Of a stretch of 64,000 nucleotides of DNA, positions 51,304-59,861 are shown piece after piece; positions within the stretch are counted from its first letter, which is position 1; the number at the start of each line of letters is the position of its first letter. The notes under the pieces are model-generated. The model was not told where the DNA came from. It worked only from the letters and a program-made list of their open reading frames with translations, and did no database searches. The position numbers and the translations under genes were made by a program. This DNA is from Amycolatopsis sp. GTDB taxonomy: Bacteria; Actinomycetota; Actinomycetes; Mycobacteriales; Pseudonocardiaceae. The stretch lies in assembly GCF_025464955.1 (NCBI RefSeq), contig NZ_JAODNM010000081.1, positions 19,583 to 83,582 of the forward strand, read 5' to 3'.

Positions 51304-51562
51304 CCGTCAGCTCCCAACGAAACAGGAGCCGACAGCGGCAGGTCGGCCAGCAGGCGAAGGTCGCGCTCGGATGGTGATCCAGCTGGAGCGTCGGTGACGG
51401 TGAGCGCTTCGTAGTCGAGAGTGAGATCACCGACCACCGGGTGCCGCAGTCGCTTGACACCGTAGGTGTGCTGGATGACGTCGTGCTCCGCCCACCAGCG
51501 ACGGAAGTCCGTGTCCCGCAACGAGAGTTCGCCGATCAGCTCAGCGAGCTCGACCGGATTGG
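51243..51562 (-). pseudogene. MmyB-type HTH regulator, C-terminal remnant
   Basis: About 106 codons match the C-terminal MmyB ligand-binding domain of XRE-type regulators: VELAELIGELSLRDTDF, RRWWAEHDVIQHTYGVKRLRH, VVGDLTLDYEAL and SPSERDLRLLADL. The N-terminal helix-turn-helix and most of the protein are missing. At about 51563 the sequence switches abruptly to a DUF222-type reading frame, so the gene was cut by that element. The remaining frame overlaps the 3' end of the PEP mutase-like gene by about 60 bases on the opposite strand. Confidence 0.75.
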
Positions 51563-51726
51563 GTGGTCTTGATGCCGTCGGTTTCGGTTTTGGTGACCAC
51601 GAGTTCCAGCAGTGCGGTGTACCGGTTCATTTCCCGGGTGATGACCCGGGCGTAGTCGACCAGTGTCGCCGGATCGGCACGCCGGATATCGTCGGGATCG
51701 GGGAGGTTGATCGTTACGCTGGGCAC
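51563..51726 (-). pseudogene. DUF222-HNH (13E12-type) N-terminal fragment
   Basis: The 55 codons from 51726 leftward (IRRADPATLVDYARVITREMN, ALLELVVTKTETDGIKTT) align with the first 55 residues of the intact DUF222-HNH protein at 33098-34345 (IRRANPVEAAVIARQLARI, ALFGVLAAKVETEGVKVV). After KTT the frame enters the MmyB remnant and stops six residues later. The rest of the gene, including the nuclease domain, is gone. Confidence 0.8.
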
Positions 51727-52020
51727 TCCGTTATTCTACTACGGATCGAACGTTTATTCGGAACACGTTCAGGTGATACCTATTATCGCGGAACGTGATC
51801 ATCGAGTGGCCGCGAAATCCACTTCCGCAACAAATTGCGGTACGAGAAGCGACTTCGCGGCCGCCGCCCGCAAAGCGTATCACTCACAGATGCGCCAAGC
51901 CCGTGACGCCGGTTGCTTAACGTCATTGCCGAAGTGCGAACGGCGTTATCCGTGCTTTCACCACCAGGAAAGTCTCCCTCGCCACTCACGAAAACGCAGC
52001 CACCAACCCAAAGAGACAGG
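51727..52020. repeat. Element flank, copy B (with truncated DUF222 gene)
   Basis: Matches 34346-34643 for its whole length. Here the plus-strand frame is open from about 51773 through ARKAYHSQMRQARDAGCLT, LPKCERRYPCFHHQE to beyond 52020, while copy A keeps similar residues but with a frameshift and a stop. There is no clear ribosome binding site, so I do not call it a gene. Confidence 0.7.
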
Positions 52021-52301
52021 CTCAAGATCCGCCGCTGCAGAACCCCGGACCTGACGACGGAACCGACCCAGCGCTGTCAGCCGACGAGGGCGACCGGCAG
52101 AATCCTCCCGCCCAGATCCGGAAAATCACTGGCACACCCGACGTGAAACCCACCTCAAGATCCACAACGATATTCATCGGTGGATCCAGGTTCAACGCCA
52201 CCAAGGTGGCCCCGAGGGGTCGCGAAGTGCCGATCACCCGGCGGGAGCGCAGACTCACGGGCAGCACGTGGGCCGGTCGCGTGCGGGACGACGGGAGCAC
52301 G
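52021..52301. other. Intergenic region carrying half of a hairpin repeat
   Basis: Between the element flank and the next gene I see no coding region. Bases 52205-52221 (GGTGGCCCCGAGGGGTC) are the exact reverse complement of 5549-5565, the left part of the hairpin downstream of nos, but the partner arm is missing here. Confidence 0.5.
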
Positions 52302-53354
52302 ATGACCACACCGCAGGCCGGTCCGCTGCCGGTGACGCGGCGGCCGACGTCCGGGCCGCGGGTGATCGTCCGGATCCTGGTGGGCGGGGTGATCACCGGC
52401 GGGCTCGTGGTGCTGCTGCTCACCCACCACGACCTGGTCGCCGAACTCCTCGACGCGATCGGCGACGCTCGGCCATGGTGGCTCGGGGTGGCGGTGGCGG
52501 CGGAGGTCGTCTCGATCGCGTCACTGGCCCGCCAGCAACGCCGCCTGCTGAGCGTCCACGGTGGACACTTCACGCTCCGATCCGTACTGGCCACCACCTA
52601 CGGCGGCAACGTCATCTCGACCTCGCTGCCGGTCGTCGGCGCGGCCGCGGCGGCAGTGTTCGCGTTCCGCCGCTACACCCGCCTCGGCGCCGAGACGACG
52701 ATCGCCGGCTGGGCACTGATGATGTCCGGCATCTTCTCCAGCATCAGCTTCGGCGCCGTCGTCGCGACCGGAGCGATCCTGACCGGGCACACCGGCGCCG
52801 CGATCTCCGGTCTCCTCGGCCTGGTGTTCGTCGTGCTGCCGGTGTCCGTCATCATCCTGGGCATCCGCCGGCCGCGGATCCAGGCCGGGGTGGAACGCCA
52901 CGCGATCCGCTTTGCCGGCGTCCTGCGCCGACGGCTCCCGAAAATCGGCGGGCGCGTGCGCGACGAGGGAATCATCAACGGCGTCGACAAGATTGCCTCC
53001 TTTCGTCTCGGCGTCGGCGGGATGATCCACGTCCTGGCGCTGTCCCTGCTCAACTGGCTCGCCGACGCGGCGTGCCTCGCCGCGGTGCTCATGGCGGTCA
53101 CCGGGACCGTGCCCTGGCAGAGCCTGTTGCTCGTGTGGGCGGCCGGAGCCGGTGTGTCCACGCTCAAGCTGACCCCGGGAGGCATTGGTGTCGTCGAGGC
53201 CGCCCTAGTCGCCGCGCTCACGGGGATCGGCTTCACGGCGTCGATTGCGCTGGGTTCGATCCTGCTCTACCGGGCGGTCAGTCTCTGGTTCGTGGCGGGC
53301 GTCGGCGGCGTGACCCTGCTGACGCTGCGTGCCCGCAGCCGCGTCACTGCCTGA
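52302..53354 (+). CDS. LPG-synthase-type (UPF0104) membrane protein, second copy
   Basis: A 350-residue polytopic membrane protein with about eight hydrophobic segments. SLARQQRRLLSVHGG and LTPGGIGVVEAAL are the signatures of the UPF0104/LPG synthase transmembrane family and align with the protein at 892-1929, so the two are paralogues though clearly diverged. An RRRLPKIGGRVRDEG loop is strongly basic and probably cytoplasmic. GGGAG precedes the ATG at 52302. No synthetase or glycosyltransferase partner is adjacent. It may be a lipid flippase or a transferase, which is uncertain. Confidence 0.8.
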   Translation: MTTPQAGPLPVTRRPTSGPRVIVRILVGGVITGGLVVLLLTHHDLVAELLDAIGDARPWWLGVAVAAEVVSIASLARQQRRLLSVHGGHFTLRSVLATTYGGNVISTSLPVVGAAAAAVFAFRRYTRLGAETTIAGWALMMSGIFSSISFGAVVATGAILTGHTGAAISGLLGLVFVVLPVSVIILGIRRPRIQAGVERHAIRFAGVLRRRLPKIGGRVRDEGIINGVDKIASFRLGVGGMIHVLALSLLNWLADAACLAAVLMAVTGTVPWQSLLLVWAAGAGVSTLKLTPGGIGVVEAALVAALTGIGFTASIALGSILLYRAVSLWFVAGVGGVTLLTLRARSRVTA

Positions 53355-53381
53355 ACCCGACGCCCGCCTCCACGAACCAGG

Positions 53382-54407
53382 TCAGCGTCCGGCGGTGGCC
53401 GGGATGTTGCTCAGTCCTTTGCCGCCGGTGCTGGCGTTGGACGCGCCGACGACGTTCGGCAGGGACTTGCAGGAGCTCTGCGAGGTCACGTTGATCGCCC
53501 AGCCGGTCGACTTCGTCACCGTCAGCTTGTTGCCGGTGAAGACGTTCCCGCAGCCGTTGCCGGAGTACACGTTGTGCACCTGGAACGTGTCCAAGTAGGC
53601 GTTGCCTGCGGTGTTGCCGGAGACCGTGTACTGGTTGCCCTTGACGTCGATGGTCGAGTCGCCGGAGTTCTTGTTCTTCTCGCCGGTGCCGTCGAGGGTG
53701 TTGCCGGAGATCAGGCCGTCGTGTGTGCCTTCCTTGATATCGATCCCCTCGGCCGCGACCCCCGGGCCGATCTTGTTGTTCAGCACCTGGATGTAGTTCC
53801 CCGCATCAGGACCGCCACCATTGCCGTAGCACGCCCAGTTGCTGTTCGCGGAACCGAGATAGACGCCTTCGCCGTAACTGGGCTGTTCCAGGCCGGTGTT
53901 GTAGACCGTGGAATTCTTGATCACGCCGTATGCGCTGCTCTTGCGGAAGTGCACGCCCTCGTAACCGATGTCGTGCACGGTCACCCCGTCGAGCGTGACG
54001 TGCTGGGCGCCGTCCAGCACGATGCCCTTCTTGGCTTTCGTGACGGTGAAACCCTTGAGGTTCCAGTAACTCGCGCCTTGCAGCCACAAGCCGTAACCGA
54101 CCTGTCCGGACGGGCAATCGGTGTTACCGGGATTGAACAGCGGGTCGCTCAGTACGGCGCCCGCCCCGCCGGTGAGCGTGATGGGCGAGGAGGCAGTACC
54201 CGCGCGGGTGGCGACGAATTGGTCGGCGTAGCTGCCGTCAGCCAGCGTGATGGTGTCGCCGGGGCTCGCCGCCGCGAGCGCGGACTGCAATTGGGCGGAT
54301 GTGCTCACGTGGTACGTGGTGGCCGCCTGCGCGGTCGGCATGGCTGTGACGGCCAAAGCCAATGCGCCGGTGACGGCGAGTACTACGGAGCGCCAGTGCC
54401 TGGACAT
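53382..54407 (-). CDS. Secreted right-handed beta-helix protein (pectate lyase-like)
   Basis: A 341-residue exported protein. The signal peptide MSRHWRSVVLAVTGALALA ends near PTAQA. The mature protein begins YHVSTSAQLQSALAAASPGDTITLADGSY, the usual N-terminal cap of right-handed beta-helix polysaccharide lyases, and continues with rungs such as WNLKGFTVTKAKKGIVLDGAQHVTLDGVTVHDIGYEGVHF and LISGNTLDGTGEKN. The two cysteine pairs are likely disulfides. It resembles PL-type or DUF1565 lyases acting on pectin or other acidic polysaccharides, but catalytic residues cannot be fixed by eye. The ATG at 54407 has GGGAA upstream; an in-frame codon at 54479 is less likely. Confidence 0.82.
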   Translation of the reverse strand: MSRHWRSVVLAVTGALALAVTAMPTAQAATTYHVSTSAQLQSALAAASPGDTITLADGSYADQFVATRAGTASSPITLTGGAGAVLSDPLFNPGNTDCPSGQVGYGLWLQGASYWNLKGFTVTKAKKGIVLDGAQHVTLDGVTVHDIGYEGVHFRKSSAYGVIKNSTVYNTGLEQPSYGEGVYLGSANSNWACYGNGGGPDAGNYIQVLNNKIGPGVAAEGIDIKEGTHDGLISGNTLDGTGEKNKNSGDSTIDVKGNQYTVSGNTAGNAYLDTFQVHNVYSGNGCGNVFTGNKLTVTKSTGWAINVTSQSSCKSLPNVVGASNASTGGKGLSNIPATAGR

Positions 54408-54667
54408 GAGGGTGTTCCCTTCCACGGTGGACGGCTTCGTTGGCTCCACGGATGGATCAGGCGGCGGAGGAGAATTCACATATATGGTTATTAGTCATGC
54501 ATGTGAACGCTTCGACCTTAGTTCACCGGTGCACGGTTGGGGAATCCTCCACATGACGTAACGCCGTAGCACCCATCTGCCGAGCGGCGGCCATCTTGAC
54601 ACGGCCGTGAACAGATCGTCTAATGATTCTGGCAACACACGTGGACAGATACCGCAAAGGGGCGATC

Positions 54668-55579
54668 ATGACCGCAGCAGCTTTCCGCGGCGGACCGGGC
54701 CAGCTCGAACAGCGGTCACGCCGGCCGATCGGTCCGGGTACGCGCATGTGGGACGAGATGGGCCTGATCACGTTCTCGATCACCGCGGGCACGGCGTTCC
54801 TGCTGCAGACCATGGAACCGACGATCTCCGCGGTCGTCGACGAGCACTCGACGTTCCGCACGGACGCCGTCGGACGCGCTGTCCGCAGCATCGCGTCGGT
54901 GATGATGTGGGTCTACGGCGGCGACGAGGCGCTCCTCGAGGCCGACCGCCTCCGCGAGATGCACAAGACGCTCAACACCGTCGACGGGCAAGGCGTCCGG
55001 CACACCGCGTTGTCCTCGGGCCCCTGGGCCTGGGTCCTGCTCACCGGCACCTACGCGTTCGTCGAAGGTGCCGAATACTTCTCGCGCCGTCCGCTCACCG
55101 AGGACGAGAAGGAGGCCTACTACCAGGAAAACCTCCAGCTGATGCGGAACTTCTCGGTGGCGGAAAAGGAAATCCCCGACACCTACGCCGAATACATCCG
55201 GCATTTCGAGGATGTCGTCGAAAACCACCTGGTGCCCACGCAGACCACCCGCGACTACCTGCGCCTCACGAAATCCCTCCCGCTACCACCGGCGTTCCCC
55301 CGGGTGCTTCTGCCGTTGTGGCGAGCCTTGACCGCGCCGGTCGGACGCCTGCAGTACTTCGCCACCATCGGCACCACGCCGGAAGTCGCCCGCCGCAAGC
55401 TCGGGATCGAGTGGACCGCGAAGGACGAGCGGAACCTGCGCGCGCTCGGCTGGGTCATCGCCCGCGCGGTACCGCTGCTCCCCGAACGGCTGCGGTATTT
55501 CCCGATCGCCTACGAAGCCCGTCGACTGGAACGAGACAGGCAGCGCCTGCGCAAGCTCATCGATCTCCGGCCACGGTAA
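54668..55579 (+). CDS. MpaB/rubber oxygenase-family (DUF2236) protein
   Basis: A 303-residue mostly helical protein like the DUF2236/MpaB family, which includes latex-clearing protein Lcp and fungal MpaB, haem-b oxygenases. It has GPGTRMWDEMG, AVGRAVRSIASVMMWVYGGDEA, GVRHTALSSGPWAWVLLTGTYAFVEGAEYF and DYLRLTKSLPLPPAFPRVLLPLWRAL. These follow the family order. The MWDEMG and W-V-H segments could contain the haem ligands but I cannot assign them with certainty. There is no signal peptide, unlike secreted Lcp. AAAGGGG precedes the ATG at 54668. Function unknown. Confidence 0.75.
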   Translation: MTAAAFRGGPGQLEQRSRRPIGPGTRMWDEMGLITFSITAGTAFLLQTMEPTISAVVDEHSTFRTDAVGRAVRSIASVMMWVYGGDEALLEADRLREMHKTLNTVDGQGVRHTALSSGPWAWVLLTGTYAFVEGAEYFSRRPLTEDEKEAYYQENLQLMRNFSVAEKEIPDTYAEYIRHFEDVVENHLVPTQTTRDYLRLTKSLPLPPAFPRVLLPLWRALTAPVGRLQYFATIGTTPEVARRKLGIEWTAKDERNLRALGWVIARAVPLLPERLRYFPIAYEARRLERDRQRLRKLIDLRPR

Positions 55580-55672
55580 GCCACCGGCCGTTTTCCGCGT
55601 TTTCGCCCCGGCTCGGGGTGCCAGGTGAGATCCTCCAGCTGATCCGCCCGGTCCCCGAGACGAGGATTCCGC

Positions 55673-57088
55673 ATGAACCGAGCTACCACCCGCGCGGCTG
55701 CCATCGTCGGCTCCGCACTGGTCGCGTCCGCGCTGCTGGGCGGGGGCACGGCCCAAGCGGCCGATACCCCGTTCGCGTCCACCGTCTTCAAGGCGACGCA
55801 CAACAGCTACTCCGGCAACGTCGACGGCGCCAAGAACTCCATCCCGTACCAGCTCGACCACGGCGTGCGGTTCGTCGAGTTCGACATCCACGACAACGGC
55901 TACGACACGCTGCACGACTACGCCATCGGGCACAGCGGGCCGGGCGACCTCGTCGACCACGCCGGCAACCCGGCGTCCAACGCGCTGCGCGACTGGCTGA
56001 ACGTCGTCGCCACCTGGTCGACCGCACATCCGACGCACGCTCCGATCGTGGTCATGGTCGACATCAAGGACAACCTGACCGACAACCCATCGTTCGCCGC
56101 GGGCAACCTGACCGCGCTCAACCAGGAGCTGGCGACGGCGTTCGGCACGAGCCTGGTGCGGCCCGGTGACTACCCGAGCGGCCTGCCGTCGGTGAACACG
56201 TTGCGCGGCAAGGTGTTGACCCTGCTTTCCGGCGACGCGCAGACCCGCACCGAATACCGCCGCGACGTCGGCTACGACCCGGCCGTGGCGATCAACGGCC
56301 ACGGCCAGATCGTCGAAGTGCACGATTCCGGCGGTGGCGCCCTTGGGTACTGGACCGGGACGTACGGCGCCGACGGGCGAGTGACGTGGATCCGCCACGG
56401 AAAGTACGACAGCGGGCAGACACCGGCCGTCGCGCTCAACGACAGCGGGCAGCTCGTCGAGGTGCACCAATCGCAGAACGCCACGACATTGTGGTCCCGT
56501 GTCGGGCAGCTGGGCTCGAACGGCGAGATCACCTGGTCCGCCGGCAAACAGGACGACTCGGGGGTGCTGCCGACGGTCGCGTTCACGAGCCCGACCGGCA
56601 CCGCGGTGCACGAGATCCACCGCAGCCAGGGCAGCACCCAGAACTGGGCCTGGGACGGAGTCGCCGCGGCGTCGTCGGTGACATGGAGCGGCAACGCGAA
56701 GACGTCCGCTGCCCGCTACGACAAGACATCCGCCATCCGCGGCAGCACGCGGGTGTCCGTGACGACGGGCGCCGACGGCCCCACTCCGGCGCAGACGTTG
56801 CGCTACTCGACCGACCGAGTCACCGGCGGCCGGATCGGCTACCCGCAGAACGCCTTCGACGAGTACCAGGAGGGCGACGCCGCAGAACTGCAGCAGGGAG
56901 CCGTTTTCTACGCGGCGCCCGCGACCAGCTCGTCGTTCATCACGTCGGCCCGCCAAGCCGGGCACGTCGTCCGGGGCTGGGACTTCGACTCCGCGAGCCT
57001 CGCGACGAACCCATTGGCCAACTACCCGGCGACCAACCACCCTGACGACGCCTGGTACCAGACCGTCACCGCCGGCGCGCCCGAGTAG
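55673..57088 (+). CDS. Secreted PI-PLC-like phosphodiesterase with inserted repeats
   Basis: A 471-residue exported protein. A signal peptide ends around GGTAQA. Next comes the PLC-X-type barrel: KATHNSYSG with a catalytic His, VRFVEFDIHDNGYD, VGHSGPGDLVDH-like and VVMVDIKDN. Residues about 200-345 are an insertion of three repeats of the form GYDPAVAINGHGQIVEVHDS / GQTPAVALNDSGQLVEVHQS / GVLPTVAFTSPTGTAVHEIHRS, after which barrel strands resume (GHVVRGWDFDSA). The core likely cleaves phosphodiester bonds in phosphatidylinositol-like lipids; the repeats may bind carbohydrate or membrane. It ends at a strong hairpin. Confidence 0.82.
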   Translation: MNRATTRAAAIVGSALVASALLGGGTAQAADTPFASTVFKATHNSYSGNVDGAKNSIPYQLDHGVRFVEFDIHDNGYDTLHDYAIGHSGPGDLVDHAGNPASNALRDWLNVVATWSTAHPTHAPIVVMVDIKDNLTDNPSFAAGNLTALNQELATAFGTSLVRPGDYPSGLPSVNTLRGKVLTLLSGDAQTRTEYRRDVGYDPAVAINGHGQIVEVHDSGGGALGYWTGTYGADGRVTWIRHGKYDSGQTPAVALNDSGQLVEVHQSQNATTLWSRVGQLGSNGEITWSAGKQDDSGVLPTVAFTSPTGTAVHEIHRSQGSTQNWAWDGVAAASSVTWSGNAKTSAARYDKTSAIRGSTRVSVTTGADGPTPAQTLRYSTDRVTGGRIGYPQNAFDEYQEGDAAELQQGAVFYAAPATSSSFITSARQAGHVVRGWDFDSASLATNPLANYPATNHPDDAWYQTVTAGAPE

Positions 57089-57091
57089 TTG

Positions 57092-57144
57092 TCCGTGAAG
57101 GCCACCTTCACACCAGATTGCGCAATGAAGGTGGCCTTCACGGA
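57092..57144. terminator. Hairpin of the GTGAAGGCCACC type
   Basis: Arms 57092-57110 and 57126-57144 are perfect 19-base complements with a 15-base loop, between convergent genes. GTGAAGGCCACCTTC-type palindromes recur between Amycolatopsis genes, to my knowledge, which is one basis for my genus suggestion. Confidence 0.75.
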
Positions 57145-57147
57145 ACG

Positions 57148-58374
57148 CTAGACGCTGGCGAGGTAGGCTGCGGTCTTCTCCGGGTCCAGGAACCAGTTCT
57201 GGAAGTCGGTCGGGTCGGAGAAGCCGTTGGCGAACCGCTTCGCCACGGCCGGGTTCTCCCCCGCCGCGCCGATGATCTGCATGACGTGCGGGGGCGGCGG
57301 CTGGAGCATCGCGTTGGTCCAGATCGTGACGTGCTGGGCGTAGGCCCAGTAGTCGTCGAACGTGCTCCGCATCCACGCCGCGTCGAACGGCTTGTCCCCG
57401 TTGGCGAGGATCGAGTCCAAATAGGACGCCGCGCATTTGCTGGCGTTGTTGGAACCCTGCCCGGTGATCGGGTCGTTCGCGACGACGACGTCGGCCATGC
57501 CCAGCACGTTGTAGCCCGACGGCAGCGATCCGACGGCGTCGCGGACGACTGGGGTGTAGCCGCCGGCGAGCGTCGCGTGGGCGTCGGTGAGCACTGCCTT
57601 ACGGCTGCGCTCGTACTCCCACGGCAGGAACTGCTTGGTGAGCGCCAGGATGCGGTCGAGATGCTCCTGCGGGCCCGGCCGGTCGGAGAAGCAGTCGAGC
57701 GGACCGCCTGGGATGCCCTCGAAGAACATGATGTCGCAGTTCCCGCTGAGGGTGTACGCGGGGATCTGGAACAGCTCGCCGACACCCGGGATGATGTTGA
57801 AGCGCACTGCCGCCTTGTCCGGGTGCTCCGGCCGGGGTTCCATCCCGTGCACGTACGCCAGCGCCAGTGACCGCTGCGGCGCGGTGTACGGCGAAAGCTC
57901 CGGGATGCGGTCGAACAGCTGCACCAGCTCGCCCTTGCCCGCCGACACCACGACGAGGTCGTACAGCTTGGCGAGCGCGTTGAGGTCCGAAGTCGCGACG
58001 CCGTGGATGATCAGCTTCCCGCCGCGCTCCTCGAACAACTCCAGCCAACCGGCCATCTTGACCCGCTGGTCCACCGACTGCGCGTACTCGTCGAGCTCAC
58101 CGAACCAGTCCAGCGCGCGGCTGCTGTCGGGGGCGGCGATGGACACGCCGAGGCCCTCGACGCGCACGGTCTCGGACTCCCACAAGTTCAGGCTGTGATC
58201 GCGCTCGTGCTGCAGCGCGGCCCCGAACATGCACTGGGTCGACATCACCGAACCGGCGCGGATCTCCTCCGGCGTGCGAGCCGACATCACCGTGACGTCG
58301 TAGTCGTGCTCACGCAGACTGAGCGCGAGCTGCAACCCGGACTGGCCGGCTCCGACGATCAAGACCTTGCGCAT
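57148..58374 (-). CDS. Styrene monooxygenase StyA-like flavoprotein
   Basis: A 408-residue FAD protein of the group E (StyA/IndA) monooxygenases. The N-terminal dinucleotide fold is VLIVGAGQSGLQLALSL; ARTPEEIRAG, STQCMFG and the C-terminal NDPITGQGSNNASKCA are typical. Such enzymes epoxidise styrene or indole using FADH2 supplied by a StyB reductase. No styB gene is in the window. It lies 43 bases downstream of cvnD in the same direction, placing it in the conservon transcription unit. Its substrate is unknown; related actinomycete genes occur with conservons, and an indole-like substrate is possible. Confidence 0.84.
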   Translation of the reverse strand: MRKVLIVGAGQSGLQLALSLREHDYDVTVMSARTPEEIRAGSVMSTQCMFGAALQHERDHSLNLWESETVRVEGLGVSIAAPDSSRALDWFGELDEYAQSVDQRVKMAGWLELFEERGGKLIIHGVATSDLNALAKLYDLVVVSAGKGELVQLFDRIPELSPYTAPQRSLALAYVHGMEPRPEHPDKAAVRFNIIPGVGELFQIPAYTLSGNCDIMFFEGIPGGPLDCFSDRPGPQEHLDRILALTKQFLPWEYERSRKAVLTDAHATLAGGYTPVVRDAVGSLPSGYNVLGMADVVVANDPITGQGSNNASKCAASYLDSILANGDKPFDAAWMRSTFDDYWAYAQHVTIWTNAMLQPPPPHVMQIIGAAGENPAVAKRFANGFSDPTDFQNWFLDPEKTAAYLASV

Positions 58375-58417
58375 GCTGGACGATCCTCCCAGTTCTCAGG
58401 ACACTGAAGAACCGCGC

Positions 58418-59047
58418 TCAAGCGCGGCTGTAGACGGGGGCGAGCTCCCGCCCCGGCCCGGAAAGCACGGCACGCTCGAGTGTGTGCTGGACGAGAACTT
58501 TCAGGGTCGCCACCGCGGAAGCGGGCACCCGGGCGTCACACGTGACGAGCGGGATGTCCGGGCTGAGCGCCAGCGCGTCACGCACATCGGCGAGGTCGTA
58601 CCGCGGCTGTCCCTCGAACTCGTTGACCGCGACAATGTACGGCAGGGTCGAGTCGTTCTCGAAATAGTTGATCGCGGCGAACGACTGCTCGAGCCTGCTG
58701 GTGTCGACGAGCACGATCGCACCGAGCGCGCCGCGCGAGAGGTCGTCCCACAGGAACCAGAACCGCGCCTGGCCCGGCGTGCCGAACAGGTACAGCAGCA
58801 GGTCGGAGTGCAGCGAGATGCGGCCGAAGTCCATCGCGACGGTGGTGGTCGTCTTGGACCCGCCCGGCGGCAGGTCGTCGTCGACGCCGTCGCCGGCTTC
58901 GGTCATCCACGCCTCGCTGTTGAGCGGGGGAACCTCCGACACGGATCCGACGAGCGTGGTCTTGCCGACCCCGAACCCGCCGGCGATGACGATCTTCGCC
59001 GAGATCGTCAGCATCTCCGCGTCAGACGGGGAGCCGATTGAGTCCAT
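58418..59047 (-). CDS. cvnD: Conservon GTPase CvnD
   Basis: A 209-residue small GTPase-like protein. The P-loop GGFGVGKTT is at residues 23-31, with TTVAMDFGRI as switch I, LFGTPGQARFWFLWDDL as the DxxG-like switch II (TPG in place of DxxG) and VAVNEFEG in place of NKxD. This matches the CvnD/MglA-related proteins of streptomycete conservons. It acts with a roadblock protein and histidine kinase-like protein at the membrane. Its start overlaps the end of cvnC by 26 bases, indicating coupling. Confidence 0.9.
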   Translation of the reverse strand: MDSIGSPSDAEMLTISAKIVIAGGFGVGKTTLVGSVSEVPPLNSEAWMTEAGDGVDDDLPPGGSKTTTTVAMDFGRISLHSDLLLYLFGTPGQARFWFLWDDLSRGALGAIVLVDTSRLEQSFAAINYFENDSTLPYIVAVNEFEGQPRYDLADVRDALALSPDIPLVTCDARVPASAVATLKVLVQHTLERAVLSGPGRELAPVYSRA

Positions 59048-59408
59048 CGAGGATCCTCTCGAGCACGTTCGTGTCGTTCTGGTAGGCGGACGCGGTGGGG
59101 TGGATGAAAACGGCGCCCTGCGAGGCGAGGTCGCTGACCAGCACCCGGACCACGCCCAGCGGGAGGTCGAGGCCCACGGAAAGCTCGGCGATGGAGATCC
59201 GCACCCGGGCGCGCTCGTACAGCGACTTCGACTCGGGCATCAGCGACTCGCTGAGCAACGGGTCGAACCGCGGTACCGAGATCAACGTCTCGACCAGCAG
59301 GGTCTGCCGGGTCCAGGTCCGTCCACCGGTGAAGGCGTAGGGCCGGATCCGCCTGCTGCGCATCTTGAGGGGGCGGTCTTGGGTGTCGTCAGTGGACACA
59401 GGAATCAC
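59022..59408 (-). CDS. cvnC: Conservon DUF742 protein CvnC
   Basis: A 128-residue DUF742 protein. RIRPYAFTGGRTWTRQTL, ISIAELSVGLDLPLGVVRVLVSDLASQGAVFIHP form a small winged-helix-like domain shared by all CvnC proteins. It starts at GTG 59408; a GTG three codons later is possible. It lies between cvnB (15 bases upstream) and cvnD (overlapping), in canonical order. It probably links the roadblock protein to the GTPase. Confidence 0.9.
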   Translation of the reverse strand: MIPVSTDDTQDRPLKMRSRRIRPYAFTGGRTWTRQTLLVETLISVPRFDPLLSESLMPESKSLYERARVRISIAELSVGLDLPLGVVRVLVSDLASQGAVFIHPTASAYQNDTNVLERILDGLNRLPV

Positions 59409-59423
59409 GTCCTTGTCCGGATC

Positions 59424-59861
59424 TCAGTGCGGCCTGCGGGCGGTGAGCACGCGGCGGAGATCCGCGCGTATTTCAGGGGTCAAAGCATGACCTGCGTTCT
59501 TGACGAACTGCGTCATCTCGTAGGCGACGACCTTCATGTCGCAGTCGGGTCCGGTGAGCACGGCGAGTCCAGCGCCGGCACTGATGCCCATGAAGAGGAA
59601 GTAGCCGTGGGTGAGCCGGATGATGATCTGCTCGCAGGCGCCCTTGCCGAACAGTGCCGCGCTGTTGCCGGCCAGGCTGAGCAGGCCGCTGGAGATCGCC
59701 GCGAGCTGTTCGGCGGCATCGGTGCTGACCGAGTCCGACGAGGTGAGGGGGAATCCGTCCGACGACATGATCAGCGCGTGGCTCACGCCGTGCACCTTGT
59801 CCACGAAGTCGTTGAGCAGCCAGGCGAAGTCGGCTTTGCTGCTGTTCTCGGCGGTCGTCAC
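59424..59861 (-). CDS. cvnB: Conservon roadblock/LC7 protein CvnB
   Basis: A 145-residue roadblock/LC7 domain protein. FAWLLNDFVDKVHGVSHALIMSSDGFPL and LAAISSGLLSLAGNSAALF are typical, as is the closing VVAYEMTQFVKNAGHALTP. Roadblock proteins act as regulators, often GTPase-activating, for MglA-like GTPases such as CvnD. Its ATG overlaps the stop of cvnA by four bases. Confidence 0.91.
   Translation of the reverse strand: MTTAENSSKADFAWLLNDFVDKVHGVSHALIMSSDGFPLTSSDSVSTDAAEQLAAISSGLLSLAGNSAALFGKGACEQIIIRLTHGYFLFMGISAGAGLAVLTGPDCDMKVVAYEMTQFVKNAGHALTPEIRADLRRVLTARRPH

Noticed and set aside
51773..52054. Small plus-strand gene in element copy B
   Set aside because: Open and similar to copy A at protein level, but it lacks a ribosome binding site and copy A is broken, so it is reported as a finding rather than a gene.
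55283..57436. A 717-codon minus-strand open frame
   Set aside because: It is antisense to the PI-PLC-like gene and parts of two neighbours; composition is typical of a shadow frame.
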